Shown here in pieces: positions 1-5,793 of a DNA stretch of 5,793 bases. The translations under genes were made by a program, and so were the position numbers. The first letter of the stretch is position 1. The number at the start of each line of letters is the position of its first letter. Source of the stretch: Fusobacteriota bacterium (lineage in GTDB: Bacteria; Fusobacteriota; Fusobacteriia; Bac17; JAEWOZ01); NCBI GenBank assembly GCA_023399505.1, contig JAEWOZ010000050.1, forward strand, positions 1 through 5,793, in the 5' to 3' direction. The notes below the pieces were generated by a model that had not been told where the DNA came from, did not search any database, and was given only the letters and a program-made list of their open reading frames with translations.

Positions 1-724
1 CTTTAGTATGACCATGCTTTATAGCATGGATAAGCGCTGTCTCTCCATATATATCTTTCTCATTAACATTCGCTTTATTATACATTAAAAAGGCAATTGT
101 ATTTAAGTGGCCCCTTTTTGCAGCATACATCAGAGGCGTTTCTCCATAATAATTTTTATAATTAACGCTTTGAATATTATTTTTTATTAATTTATCTATA
201 GCTGTTTCATTGTCATATTGAGAAGCATACATTAAAGCTATATTACCATTTTTAGATTTATGAAAAATGTTTGCTCCACTTTCTACTAATAATTCTATTA
301 ATTTAAAGTTTTTATTTTGGCACGCAAACATCAAAGCTGTTTCACCATTTACATTTTCTAAATTTACATCTGCACCTTTACCTAGTAAAATCTTTACCGA
401 TAATAAATTATTAGCTTGTGAAGCGTACATCAATGCTGTATTACCATATATGTTCCTGTGGTTAATATCTACTTTATAGTCCATAAGTATATTTATTATT
501 TCTGCTTTACCATTAGAAGCTGCATACATTAAAGGATTAATTCCATAAAGGTTATTAAAATTAACATCTGCACCATTTTCAATTAAGCCTTTAATCTTGC
601 CTATGTCGTTTTGCTGTATAGAGAATACAAATTCTTCATTTATATTCTTATTTTTATGCGATAAATTTATATCTTTAAAACAATTTAATAATAAAAGTAA
701 AATAGGCATTTTAAAATTTTTCAA
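1..724 (-). CDS. Ankyrin-repeat lipoprotein, 3' end outside window (short paralogue)
   Basis: The frame is open from a TTG at 724 to the window edge: 241 codons with no stop. Residues 1-15 form a lipoprotein leader (MKNFK, a run of leucines, then Leu-Leu-Asn-Cys with Cys15 as the lipidation site). Residues 27-241 are ankyrin repeats: six complete ones at about 27-60, 61-93, 94-126, 127-159, 160-193 and 194-226, and the start of a seventh. They carry the usual G-x-T-A-L-M-Y-A-A and G-A-x-V-N signatures. TTG is chosen because it sits exactly where the two neighbours have ATG and gives them the same leader. The in-frame ATG at 709 would remove the basic n-region and has no ribosome binding site. 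Relative to the next gene, 97 codons are missing after residue 55. Ankyrin solenoids bind proteins, and the leader suggests an extracytoplasmic membrane-anchored location. The partner is unknown. Last of the three ankyrin genes, 71 bp after the stop of its neighbour. Confidence 0.87.
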   Translation of the reverse strand, partial: MKNFKMPILLLLLNCFKDINLSHKNKNINEEFVFSIQQNDIGKIKGLIENGADVNFNNLYGINPLMYAASNGKAEIINILMDYKVDINHRNIYGNTALMYASQANNLLSVKILLGKGADVNLENVNGETALMFACQNKNFKLIELLVESGANIFHKSKNGNIALMYASQYDNETAIDKLIKNNIQSVNYKNYYGETPLMYAAKRGHLNTIAFLMYNKANVNEKDIYGETALIHAIKHGHTK

Positions 725-746
725 TTTATTTCTTTTCCTTTCTTAA
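722..746 (-). promoter_or_regulatory. TTG start and weak ribosome binding site of the short ankyrin gene
   Basis: On the minus strand the region reads AAGAAAGGAAAAGAAATAAA followed by TTG at 724-722. The AAGG core lies about 12 bases from the start, farther than usual. The corresponding codon is ATG in both neighbouring paralogues. Rare start codon and distant Shine-Dalgarno together suggest weaker translation of this copy than of the gene at 2536-4197. Confidence 0.5.
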
Positions 747-795
747 AGATTTTTAATTTATATAAATTTTAAAAAATACTTTAATATAAATTTCT

Positions 796-2454
796 TTAAT
801 TATTTTTATTGGTTTCTTCCAATTCTAATAAATATCTTATTATATAAGGTGAATCAGCTTTTTTAGCATAATTTAAAACTGTTTTACCAAAATTGCTTTT
901 AGCTTTAATATCGGCTCCGGAATTTATTAAAAATTTTAATGAATTAAAACATCCATTTTCTGCTGCATACATTAAAGCTGTTTTACCATGAATATTTTTA
1001 TAGTTAACATTAGCTCCTTTTTTAACTAAAAATTTCGCTATTTCTAAATTACCAAGAGAACTAGCATAAATTAAAGGAGTGTCTCTATGCATCCAATTGT
1101 CCTCATTAACATTAGCGCCTCTTTCTATTAAAACTTCTACTATTTTTATATGATTTTCTTTAGCTGCATACATCAAAGCTGTCTCGCCGTAAAAATTCTT
1201 TTCATTAATTGGTACATTTTCATCTAATAATTTACAAACTATACTATAACGGCCATACATTGAAGCGTACATTAGATAATTGAATCCATAACTAGTTTTA
1301 TAATTTAAATTTGCTCCAGCTTTTAATAAAAAATTCACTACGTCATCATCTCCATATTTAAAAGAATATATTAAGGTTGTTTCCTCTTCCTTATTAGCAA
1401 TATCAATTTTTACGCCTTTCTTAATTAGGACTTTTATAATTTCTAAATTGTTCTTCTTTATAGCATACATTAAAACTGTTTCACCAAAGATGTTTACTTC
1501 ATTAATATTTGCATAATTATTCAATAAAATATTAAATATATCTAAATAGCCATAGTATGCAGCAAACATTAAAGCTGTCTCGCCATAATTATTTTTATAG
1601 TTAACACTTTCTAAATTTTTCTTTATTAAGATTTTTAATATCTCTTTATTATTGTATTTGGAGGAGATGATTAATGCTGTATTTCCATTTTTGGATCTAT
1701 GGAAAATATCTGCTCCTTTTTCTAATAATAATTCTATTAATTTATAATTTTTATTTTGGCATGCAAACATCAAAGCCGTTTCACCATTTATATTTTCTAA
1801 ATTTACATCTGCTCCTTTATCTAATAAAATCTTTACTAATAATAAATTATTAGCTTGTGAGGCGTACATTAATGCTGTATTACCATGCATATTCCTGCAG
1901 TTGATATCTACTTTGCAAGCTATAAGTATATTCATTATTTCTAAGCTACCATTAGATGCTGCATTCATTAAAGGAGTAATTCCGTAAATGTTATTAGCAT
2001 TAACGTCTGCCTCTTTCTCTATTAGTAAAATGAAAGTTTTTAGACTATTATTTCTAGCAGCATAAATTAATGGGCTGTCTCCACAATCTCCTTTTGTGTT
2101 AACATTAGCGCCTAGTTGAATTAAAAAATTCACTATCTCATTATTTCCTAAAGAAGAGGCATAAAGCAATAATTTTCCTAGGGTAAGATCATTATTAAGG
2201 ACGGTAAATTTGATAAATAATATTTTAAGTATTCCTAATTTGGAATGATCTATAGCTATTTCTAAAATACTTTTGTCAGAATGAATATAATTAATATCAA
2301 CACCTTTTTCTATTAAGGCCAAAACTTTGCTCAAATCATTTTGTTTTATAGCTAATATAAGTTCTTCATTTATATTCTTATTCTTATACGGTAAATTAAT
2401 ATCTTTAAAGCAGCTTGATAATAAAATTAAAATAAGTATTTTAAAATTTTTCAT
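796..2454 (-). CDS. Ankyrin-repeat lipoprotein, 16 repeats (middle paralogue)
   Basis: This gene encodes 552 residues from the ATG at 2454. The frame stays open to an ATG at 2490, but that start would put 12 charged residues before the signal peptide and has no Shine-Dalgarno. The inner ATG has a purine-rich AAAGAGAAAG upstream and matches the starts of both paralogues. Residues 1-15 are a lipoprotein signal (basic n-region, hydrophobic core, Leu-Ser-Ser-Cys with Cys15 predicted to be lipidated). Residues 16-26 are a linker. Residues 27-552 are about 16 ankyrin repeats, mostly of 33 residues. The second repeat is degenerate, and the first and last act as caps. Typical repeats read G-E-T-A-L-M-Y-A-A ... 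G-A-x-V-N. The protein is probably a lipid-anchored extracytoplasmic binding solenoid, and no catalytic domain is visible. It is a tandem duplicate of the gene at 2536-4197, with repeats 13-16 about 82% identical by hand alignment. Repeats 6-7 instead resemble the gene at 1-724. Confidence 0.93.
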   Translation of the reverse strand: MKNFKILILILLSSCFKDINLPYKNKNINEELILAIKQNDLSKVLALIEKGVDINYIHSDKSILEIAIDHSKLGILKILFIKFTVLNNDLTLGKLLLYASSLGNNEIVNFLIQLGANVNTKGDCGDSPLIYAARNNSLKTFILLIEKEADVNANNIYGITPLMNAASNGSLEIMNILIACKVDINCRNMHGNTALMYASQANNLLLVKILLDKGADVNLENINGETALMFACQNKNYKLIELLLEKGADIFHRSKNGNTALIISSKYNNKEILKILIKKNLESVNYKNNYGETALMFAAYYGYLDIFNILLNNYANINEVNIFGETVLMYAIKKNNLEIIKVLIKKGVKIDIANKEEETTLIYSFKYGDDDVVNFLLKAGANLNYKTSYGFNYLMYASMYGRYSIVCKLLDENVPINEKNFYGETALMYAAKENHIKIVEVLIERGANVNEDNWMHRDTPLIYASSLGNLEIAKFLVKKGANVNYKNIHGKTALMYAAENGCFNSLKFLINSGADIKAKSNFGKTVLNYAKKADSPYIIRYLLELEETNKNN

Positions 2455-2535
2455 TTTGTTTCTTTCTCTTTCATAAATATTTTGATTCATATATATTTTT
2501 GAGCTAAATTAAAGAATCTAACAATGTAAATTTCT

Positions 2536-4197
2536 TTAGCTATCTCTATTATTTTCTTGAAGTTTTAATAAATAAAACATTAAATAAGGTGAATCAGCTT
2601 TTTTAGCATAATTTAAAACTGTTTTACCAAAATTATTTTTAGCTTTAATATCAGCTCCAGAATCTATTAGAAATTTCAATGAATTAAAATATCCATTTTC
2701 TGCTACATACATTAACACTGTTTTACCATGAAAATTTTTATAGTTAACATCTGCTCCTTTTTTAACAAGTAGCTTTACTATTTCTAAATTACCAAAGAAA
2801 CTAGCGTAAATTAAAGGAGTATCCCCATACATCCAATTCTTTTCATTGACATTAGCTCCTCTTTCAATTAAAGCTTCTACTATTTTTATATGATTTTCTT
2901 TTGCTGCATACATTAGAGCTGTCTCTCCATAAAAATTCTTCTCGCCAAATGGTAAATTTTTATCTAATAATTTACACACTATATTATAATGGCCGTAAAT
3001 TGAAGAGTACATAAGAGCGTTAAATCCACGGCTAGTTTTATAATTTAAATTCGCTCCTACTTCTAATAAAAGATCTAATATATCATCACATCCATATTTG
3101 CATGAATACATTAAAGCTGTCTCTTCTTCATTATTAATTCTATTAATACCAACACCTTTTCTAATTAAAGATTTTACAATTTCTAAATGATTTCTCTTTA
3201 TAGCGTACATTAAAACTGTTTCTCCAAATACATTCACTTCATTAATATTTGCTTGCATATTTAATAAAATATTAAATATATTTAAATATCCATAATACGT
3301 AGCTCGCATTAAAGATGTCTCACCATAATTATTTTTATAGTCAATAATTTTAGGATTTTTTCCTAGCAACATTTTTAATGCCTTTTCGCTATTATATTGG
3401 CAAGCAATCATAAGAGGTGTATTACCATTTTTATCTCTATGATTAATATTAGCACCTTTAAACATTAGAAATTTTGCTAAGGTATTATTTTTATTTTGGC
3501 AAGCTAGCATAAAAGCTGTCTCTCCGTTAAAGTTTTCAGAATTTATCTCAGCACCGTTATTAATTAAAAAATCTATTGCTTCAATTTTTTGAGACTGCAC
3601 TGCGTACATTAAAGCTGTGTTTCCGTAAATGTTTTTATAATTAACATCCGCTTTATAAGATACTAGTGTTTTCATCAAATATACATCACCATTAGAAGCT
3701 GCGTTTATTAAAGGGGTGATTCCATAAACATTGGCAGCGTTAATACCAGCTTCTTTATCTATAAGTAAAATAGCAATTTTTGAATTCCCATTTTTAGAAG
3801 CGTAAGTTAAAGGTGTATTTTTATATTCTCCTCTTGTATTAACGTTAGCTCCTATATCTATTAGAAATTTTGCTATTTGCTCTCTTCCTAGTTCTGAAGC
3901 ATAAAGTAATAATTTACTTTTAGTATCCTCATTATTTAAAATAAGAATTTTCTCAAATAGACCTTTTAGTATATCTAGATTAAAATTTTCTATAGCTATT
4001 TCTAAGATGGTTCTGTTGCGATAAGTATAATTAATATCAGCACCTAGTTCTATCAAATTTATAATTTTATCTAAGTCGCTTTTTCTTAAAGCTAAAAATA
4101 GTTCTTTATTTATATTCTTATTCTTATATGTTAAATTTTTAGATTCTTTAAAACAAGCCAATAATAAAAATAAAACCATTATCCTCAAATTTCTCAT
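2536..4197 (-). CDS. Ankyrin-repeat lipoprotein, 16 repeats (promoter-proximal paralogue)
   Basis: This gene encodes 553 residues from the ATG at 4197, with AAGGAAAGGAA six bases upstream, the best ribosome binding site of the three ankyrin genes. Residues 1-15 are a lipoprotein signal ending Leu-Leu-Ala-Cys (Cys15), a good lipobox. Residues 16-27 are a linker, one residue longer than in the neighbour. Repeats run from 28 to 553: about 28-60, 61-92 (degenerate, without the T-A-L-M motif), 93-125, 126-158, 159-191, 192-224, 225-257, 258-291 (34 residues), four of 33 residues to 423, 424-457 (34 residues), 458-490, 491-523 and a C-terminal cap at 524-553. The whole mature protein is therefore ankyrin solenoid, presumably a protein-binding surface anchored in a membrane outside the cytoplasm. 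The ligand cannot be told. It is first of the three co-directional genes, 81 bp before the next start, and is preceded by a good promoter. The opposite neighbour is a lipid-anchored C11 peptidase. Confidence 0.94.
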   Translation of the reverse strand: MRNLRIMVLFLLLACFKESKNLTYKNKNINKELFLALRKSDLDKIINLIELGADINYTYRNRTILEIAIENFNLDILKGLFEKILILNNEDTKSKLLLYASELGREQIAKFLIDIGANVNTRGEYKNTPLTYASKNGNSKIAILLIDKEAGINAANVYGITPLINAASNGDVYLMKTLVSYKADVNYKNIYGNTALMYAVQSQKIEAIDFLINNGAEINSENFNGETAFMLACQNKNNTLAKFLMFKGANINHRDKNGNTPLMIACQYNSEKALKMLLGKNPKIIDYKNNYGETSLMRATYYGYLNIFNILLNMQANINEVNVFGETVLMYAIKRNHLEIVKSLIRKGVGINRINNEEETALMYSCKYGCDDILDLLLEVGANLNYKTSRGFNALMYSSIYGHYNIVCKLLDKNLPFGEKNFYGETALMYAAKENHIKIVEALIERGANVNEKNWMYGDTPLIYASFFGNLEIVKLLVKKGADVNYKNFHGKTVLMYVAENGYFNSLKFLIDSGADIKAKNNFGKTVLNYAKKADSPYLMFYLLKLQENNRDS

Positions 4198-4262
4198 TCT
4201 ATTCCTTTCCTTAAGATAAATATTTTAATTATTAATAAATTCAAAAGTAATTTATATTTTAA

Positions 4263-4290
4263 ATAATATCATTTTATATAAAATTTTCAA
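4263..4290 (-). promoter_or_regulatory. Promoter of the ankyrin gene cluster (sigma-70 type, extended -10)
   Basis: On the minus strand TTGAAA (4290-4285, five of six against TTGACA) is followed after 16 bases by TATTAT (4268-4263, five of six against TATAAT). The -10 is preceded directly by TGA, an extended -10 motif. Transcription would begin near 4256, leaving a leader of about 60 nt before the ATG at 4197. The match is good, although the surrounding DNA is so AT-rich that chance matches are common. Confidence 0.6.
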
Positions 4291-4330
4291 AATTTTTTAT
4301 TATCTTTTAAATTTTGATTATTAATTAAGA

Positions 4331-4363
4331 AAATAAATTTATTTACTTAAATAAAATATTTAA
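4331..4363. other. Two AT-rich inverted repeats in the divergent promoter region
   Basis: AAATAAATTTATTT at 4331-4344 is a perfect 14-bp palindrome. Three bases on, TTAAATA (4347-4353) and TATTTAA (4357-4363) form 7-bp inverted arms around AAA. Both lie between the two divergent promoters, just upstream of where the peptidase promoter's -35 would be. They could be operator half-sites, but in DNA of this composition such symmetry also arises by chance. The rest of 4198-4418 holds no gene. Confidence 0.3.
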
Positions 4364-4390
4364 TGAAATTTCTAATTTTATAAGCAATAA

Positions 4391-4396
4391 TATAAT
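4391..4396 (+). promoter_or_regulatory. Candidate -10 element for the C11 peptidase gene
   Basis: A perfect TATAAT lies here, 22 bases before the start codon of the peptidase gene. Transcription would begin near 4403, giving a short leader of about 16 nt that just contains the ribosome binding site. No convincing -35 is seen at the proper distance: the bases around 4367-4374 match TTGACA poorly. The promoter may therefore need an activator or rely on AT-rich upstream DNA. Confidence 0.4.
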
Positions 4397-4407
4397 TAGA
4401 TATAAAA

Positions 4408-4414
4408 AGGGGGA
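4408..4414 (+). promoter_or_regulatory. Ribosome binding site of the C11 peptidase gene
   Basis: AGGGGGA ends a few bases before the ATG at 4419 and stands out in otherwise AT-only leader DNA. It fixes the start. The ATG at 4414 is followed at once by TAA and cannot be the gene start. This is a clearer Shine-Dalgarno than those of the ankyrin genes. Confidence 0.65.
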
Positions 4415-4418
4415 TGTA

Positions 4419-5793
4419 ATGTTCAAAAAATTATTTAAAATAAGTTTAATAAATTTATTTATAGTTTCATGCTTTAATTTAGCAAATAGTTCAAACAATA
4501 TTCCAGAGATAGTAATTGAAAGAGGTCTATATTCAAAAATAAGGCCTACACTTGTAATTGAAAAGATAACTGAAGATCAAGATAAAAGAATATTAAAGGG
4601 AGAAAAGGCTCTTTTTGAACTAAAAGATGCTAAAGAAATAAAGGCTATAAGTAGTAGCTCTATAAAAGGTCAGAAGAATAAAATAACCAATATTAATAAA
4701 AATCAATTTAGCTATGAGGCGATATTTGAAGGATGTGATGATTTAGAAATAACATATATTGATAATGATGGAGAAAAGGTAAAAGGATATTCTTATATCC
4801 CTATTGCTACAGAAGCAGAAATAACTTTTATTGTATATCTTGCAGGAGATAATAACTTGAATGGTGGCTCTTTTAGCTATAATCAAGCTAGTGATATGGT
4901 ACTAAAAGATTTAAGCGAAATTCAGAGTGCTATTATAGATAAAAAAGCATTAAATGTAATTATATACTTAGATGTAACAGACAGAGCATTAGAGAAGTAC
5001 AAAAATACTAAAAATTCTATTGTCTCTACAGGTATTTATAAATTAATTGATGGAAAACTAACATTACAAAAAGTTCTCCCTGAAGAAGAACATATAAATA
5101 GATCTGATAGAATAAACACAGGCCAAAAAGAGACCTTAGTACAATGTTTAAACGCAGGATATAGTCTCTCTAAATCTAGAAAAACAATATTAGAAGTGTG
5201 GGGACATGGAAATTCACTAGCTGGAGTAGGATTTGATGACGATAAAAGGAGCAATGGAGATGGATTAAACCTTTTAGAAATAAAAGAAGCAATTAATGAA
5301 AGTAAAATAAATAAAATTGATATCTTAAATTTTAGTGCCTGCTTAATGATGGGAATAGAAGTTTTCTATGAATTAAAAGATTGTGTTAAATACGTATCAG
5401 GCTCTCCTGAATATGTACCTGGAGATGGCTCTTATTATGGTTCATCTAAAGGAATATTAACATGGATTTCAAAAAATTATTCTGCACCTTTGAAAGAGAT
5501 AGCTATAGAAATTAGCAAATTAAATTTTGAAAGTTATTTAAGTAGTGGAGCACAGTACATGAAAGGTTCAGAGTACGAATACTTCTTAAGCTATAGCTCA
5601 GCAGATTTAACTCAAATGAATGAAGAATTTATTAGCAATTTAAAAATTTTATTTAGTAGTTTAAAGCCTGAACAAATAGAAAGTATAAGAAAAGAGCTTT
5701 TATACTATGGAAAAAATATTAATCCTTCTAAAGAAATAACGGAATATTGTGATTTTATAGACCTAATTAATAAATTAGAAGCTTCAGGAATAT
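4419..5793 (+). CDS. Clostripain-family (peptidase C11) lipoprotein, 3' end outside window
   Basis: The frame is open from the ATG at 4419 to the window edge (458 complete codons). The start has AGGGGGA five bases upstream. Residues 1-18 are a lipoprotein signal (MFKKLFK, hydrophobic core, Ile-Val-Ser-Cys, Cys18 lipidated). Residues 19 to about 134 are an unrecognised spacer with alternating short strands, possibly Ig-like. The C11 domain begins near 135 with I-T-F-I-V-Y-L-A-G-D-N-N-L-N, matching the family's VYL-ADNNLE start. It continues with N-T-G-Q-K-E-T-L, then W-G-H-G containing the catalytic His263. A D-D-D segment follows, then N-F-S-A-C-L-M with the nucleophile Cys308, and S-P-E-Y-V-P-G-D-G. 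The His-Cys spacing of 45 residues fits the family. Clostripain-like enzymes cleave after Arg or Lys, using an Asp two residues before the Cys. Here that residue is Ser306, so specificity may differ. The protein probably acts at the cell surface or in the periplasm. It is transcribed divergently from the ankyrin cluster. Confidence 0.92.
   Translation, partial: MFKKLFKISLINLFIVSCFNLANSSNNIPEIVIERGLYSKIRPTLVIEKITEDQDKRILKGEKALFELKDAKEIKAISSSSIKGQKNKITNINKNQFSYEAIFEGCDDLEITYIDNDGEKVKGYSYIPIATEAEITFIVYLAGDNNLNGGSFSYNQASDMVLKDLSEIQSAIIDKKALNVIIYLDVTDRALEKYKNTKNSIVSTGIYKLIDGKLTLQKVLPEEEHINRSDRINTGQKETLVQCLNAGYSLSKSRKTILEVWGHGNSLAGVGFDDDKRSNGDGLNLLEIKEAINESKINKIDILNFSACLMMGIEVFYELKDCVKYVSGSPEYVPGDGSYYGSSKGILTWISKNYSAPLKEIAIEISKLNFESYLSSGAQYMKGSEYEYFLSYSSADLTQMNEEFISNLKILFSSLKPEQIESIRKELLYYGKNINPSKEITEYCDFIDLINKLEASGI

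Larger units (their letters stand above)
783..4230. repeat. Tandem duplication of an ankyrin gene unit (period 1740 bp)
   Basis: Copy 1 spans about 783-2487 and copy 2 about 2523-4230. Every aligned segment checked from the 3' flank to the 5' coding end keeps the same 1740-bp offset. The offset becomes 1743 only in the linker after the signal peptide, a one-codon indel. Similarity extends past the stop codons (shared AAATTTCTTTA on the plus strand) and upstream of the starts (shared ATAAATATTTT). The longest perfect match I found is 51 bp, 844-894 against 2584-2634, coding for the last repeat. The duplicated unit was thus a whole gene with its flanks, not a domain. Confidence 0.85.

Noticed and set aside
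267..479. Plus-strand open frame of 70 codons
   Set aside because: It lies entirely antisense to the short ankyrin gene, has no plausible ribosome binding site, and its sequence is just the complement of conserved ankyrin repeats.
755..768. Perfect 14-bp palindrome AATTTATATAAATT between the middle and short ankyrin genes
   Set aside because: It is pure A/T with no T-tract after it, so a terminator is unlikely. The TATAAA within it lacks a matching -35, so a promoter is not supported either.
2455..2490. Upstream ATG extending the middle ankyrin protein by 12 residues
   Set aside because: The extension would bury the lipoprotein signal behind charged residues and has no Shine-Dalgarno. Both paralogues start at the equivalent of 2454.
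2502..2541. Inverted repeat AGCTAAA / TTTAGCT around the stop of the right-hand ankyrin gene, considered as an intrinsic terminator
   Set aside because: The arms are AT-rich with a long asymmetric loop, and no T-tract follows on the minus strand (the downstream bases are CAAAAATATATAT). I do not call a terminator in either ankyrin intergenic gap.
1..4197. The regularly spaced repeats read as a CRISPR array or non-coding tandem repeat
   Set aside because: The period is about 99 bp in phase with codons and translates into 33-residue ankyrin repeats without stops. The repeats are degenerate and have no spacer structure.
5036..5254. Minus-strand open frame of 72 codons
   Set aside because: It is antisense to the catalytic region of the C11 peptidase, covers the W-G-H-G motif on the other strand, and has no independent support.

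Overview
This is a strongly AT-rich window (by eye about three quarters A+T) holding four protein genes, all with lipoprotein-type signal peptides. Three ankyrin-repeat genes lie head to tail on the minus strand. One divergent plus-strand gene encodes a clostripain-family (peptidase C11) cysteine peptidase. Tryptophan is TGG and no in-frame TGA is read through, so the genetic code looks standard. The base composition, the short lipoprotein leaders with relaxed lipoboxes and the exported ankyrin proteins would suit a low-GC Gram-negative such as Brachyspira, or possibly a member of the Fusobacteriota. That assignment is inference with low confidence; nothing in the window fixes the taxon.

Layout. 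Positions 1-724 (minus) carry the 5' part of an ankyrin lipoprotein gene that runs off the left edge and starts at TTG. Positions 796-2454 and 2536-4197 (minus) are two full-length paralogues of 552 and 553 residues, each with about 16 ankyrin repeats. These two genes align at a constant offset of 1740 bp with a single one-codon indel, so they are a tandem duplication. The partial third gene is a related copy that lacks exactly 97 codons (291 bp, about three repeats) present in its neighbour. Positions 4198-4418 form the divergent regulatory region, with a good extended -10 promoter facing left, a perfect TATAAT facing right and two AT-rich inverted repeats between them. Positions 4419-5793 (plus) encode the first 458 residues of the C11 peptidase, with the His and Cys of the catalytic dyad intact.

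How they may fit together. The three ankyrin genes are separated by 81 and 71 bp without a visible intrinsic terminator, and could be read from the promoter at 4263-4290 as one transcript. Their products should be lipid-anchored, ankyrin-solenoid binding proteins outside the cytoplasm, in the same compartment as the lipid-anchored peptidase. A functional link between them is suggested only by shared location, shared compartment and the divergent promoter region. The most interesting points are the mosaic evolution of the ankyrin cluster and the replacement, in the peptidase, of the family's S1-specificity aspartate (Asp-x-Cys) by serine.
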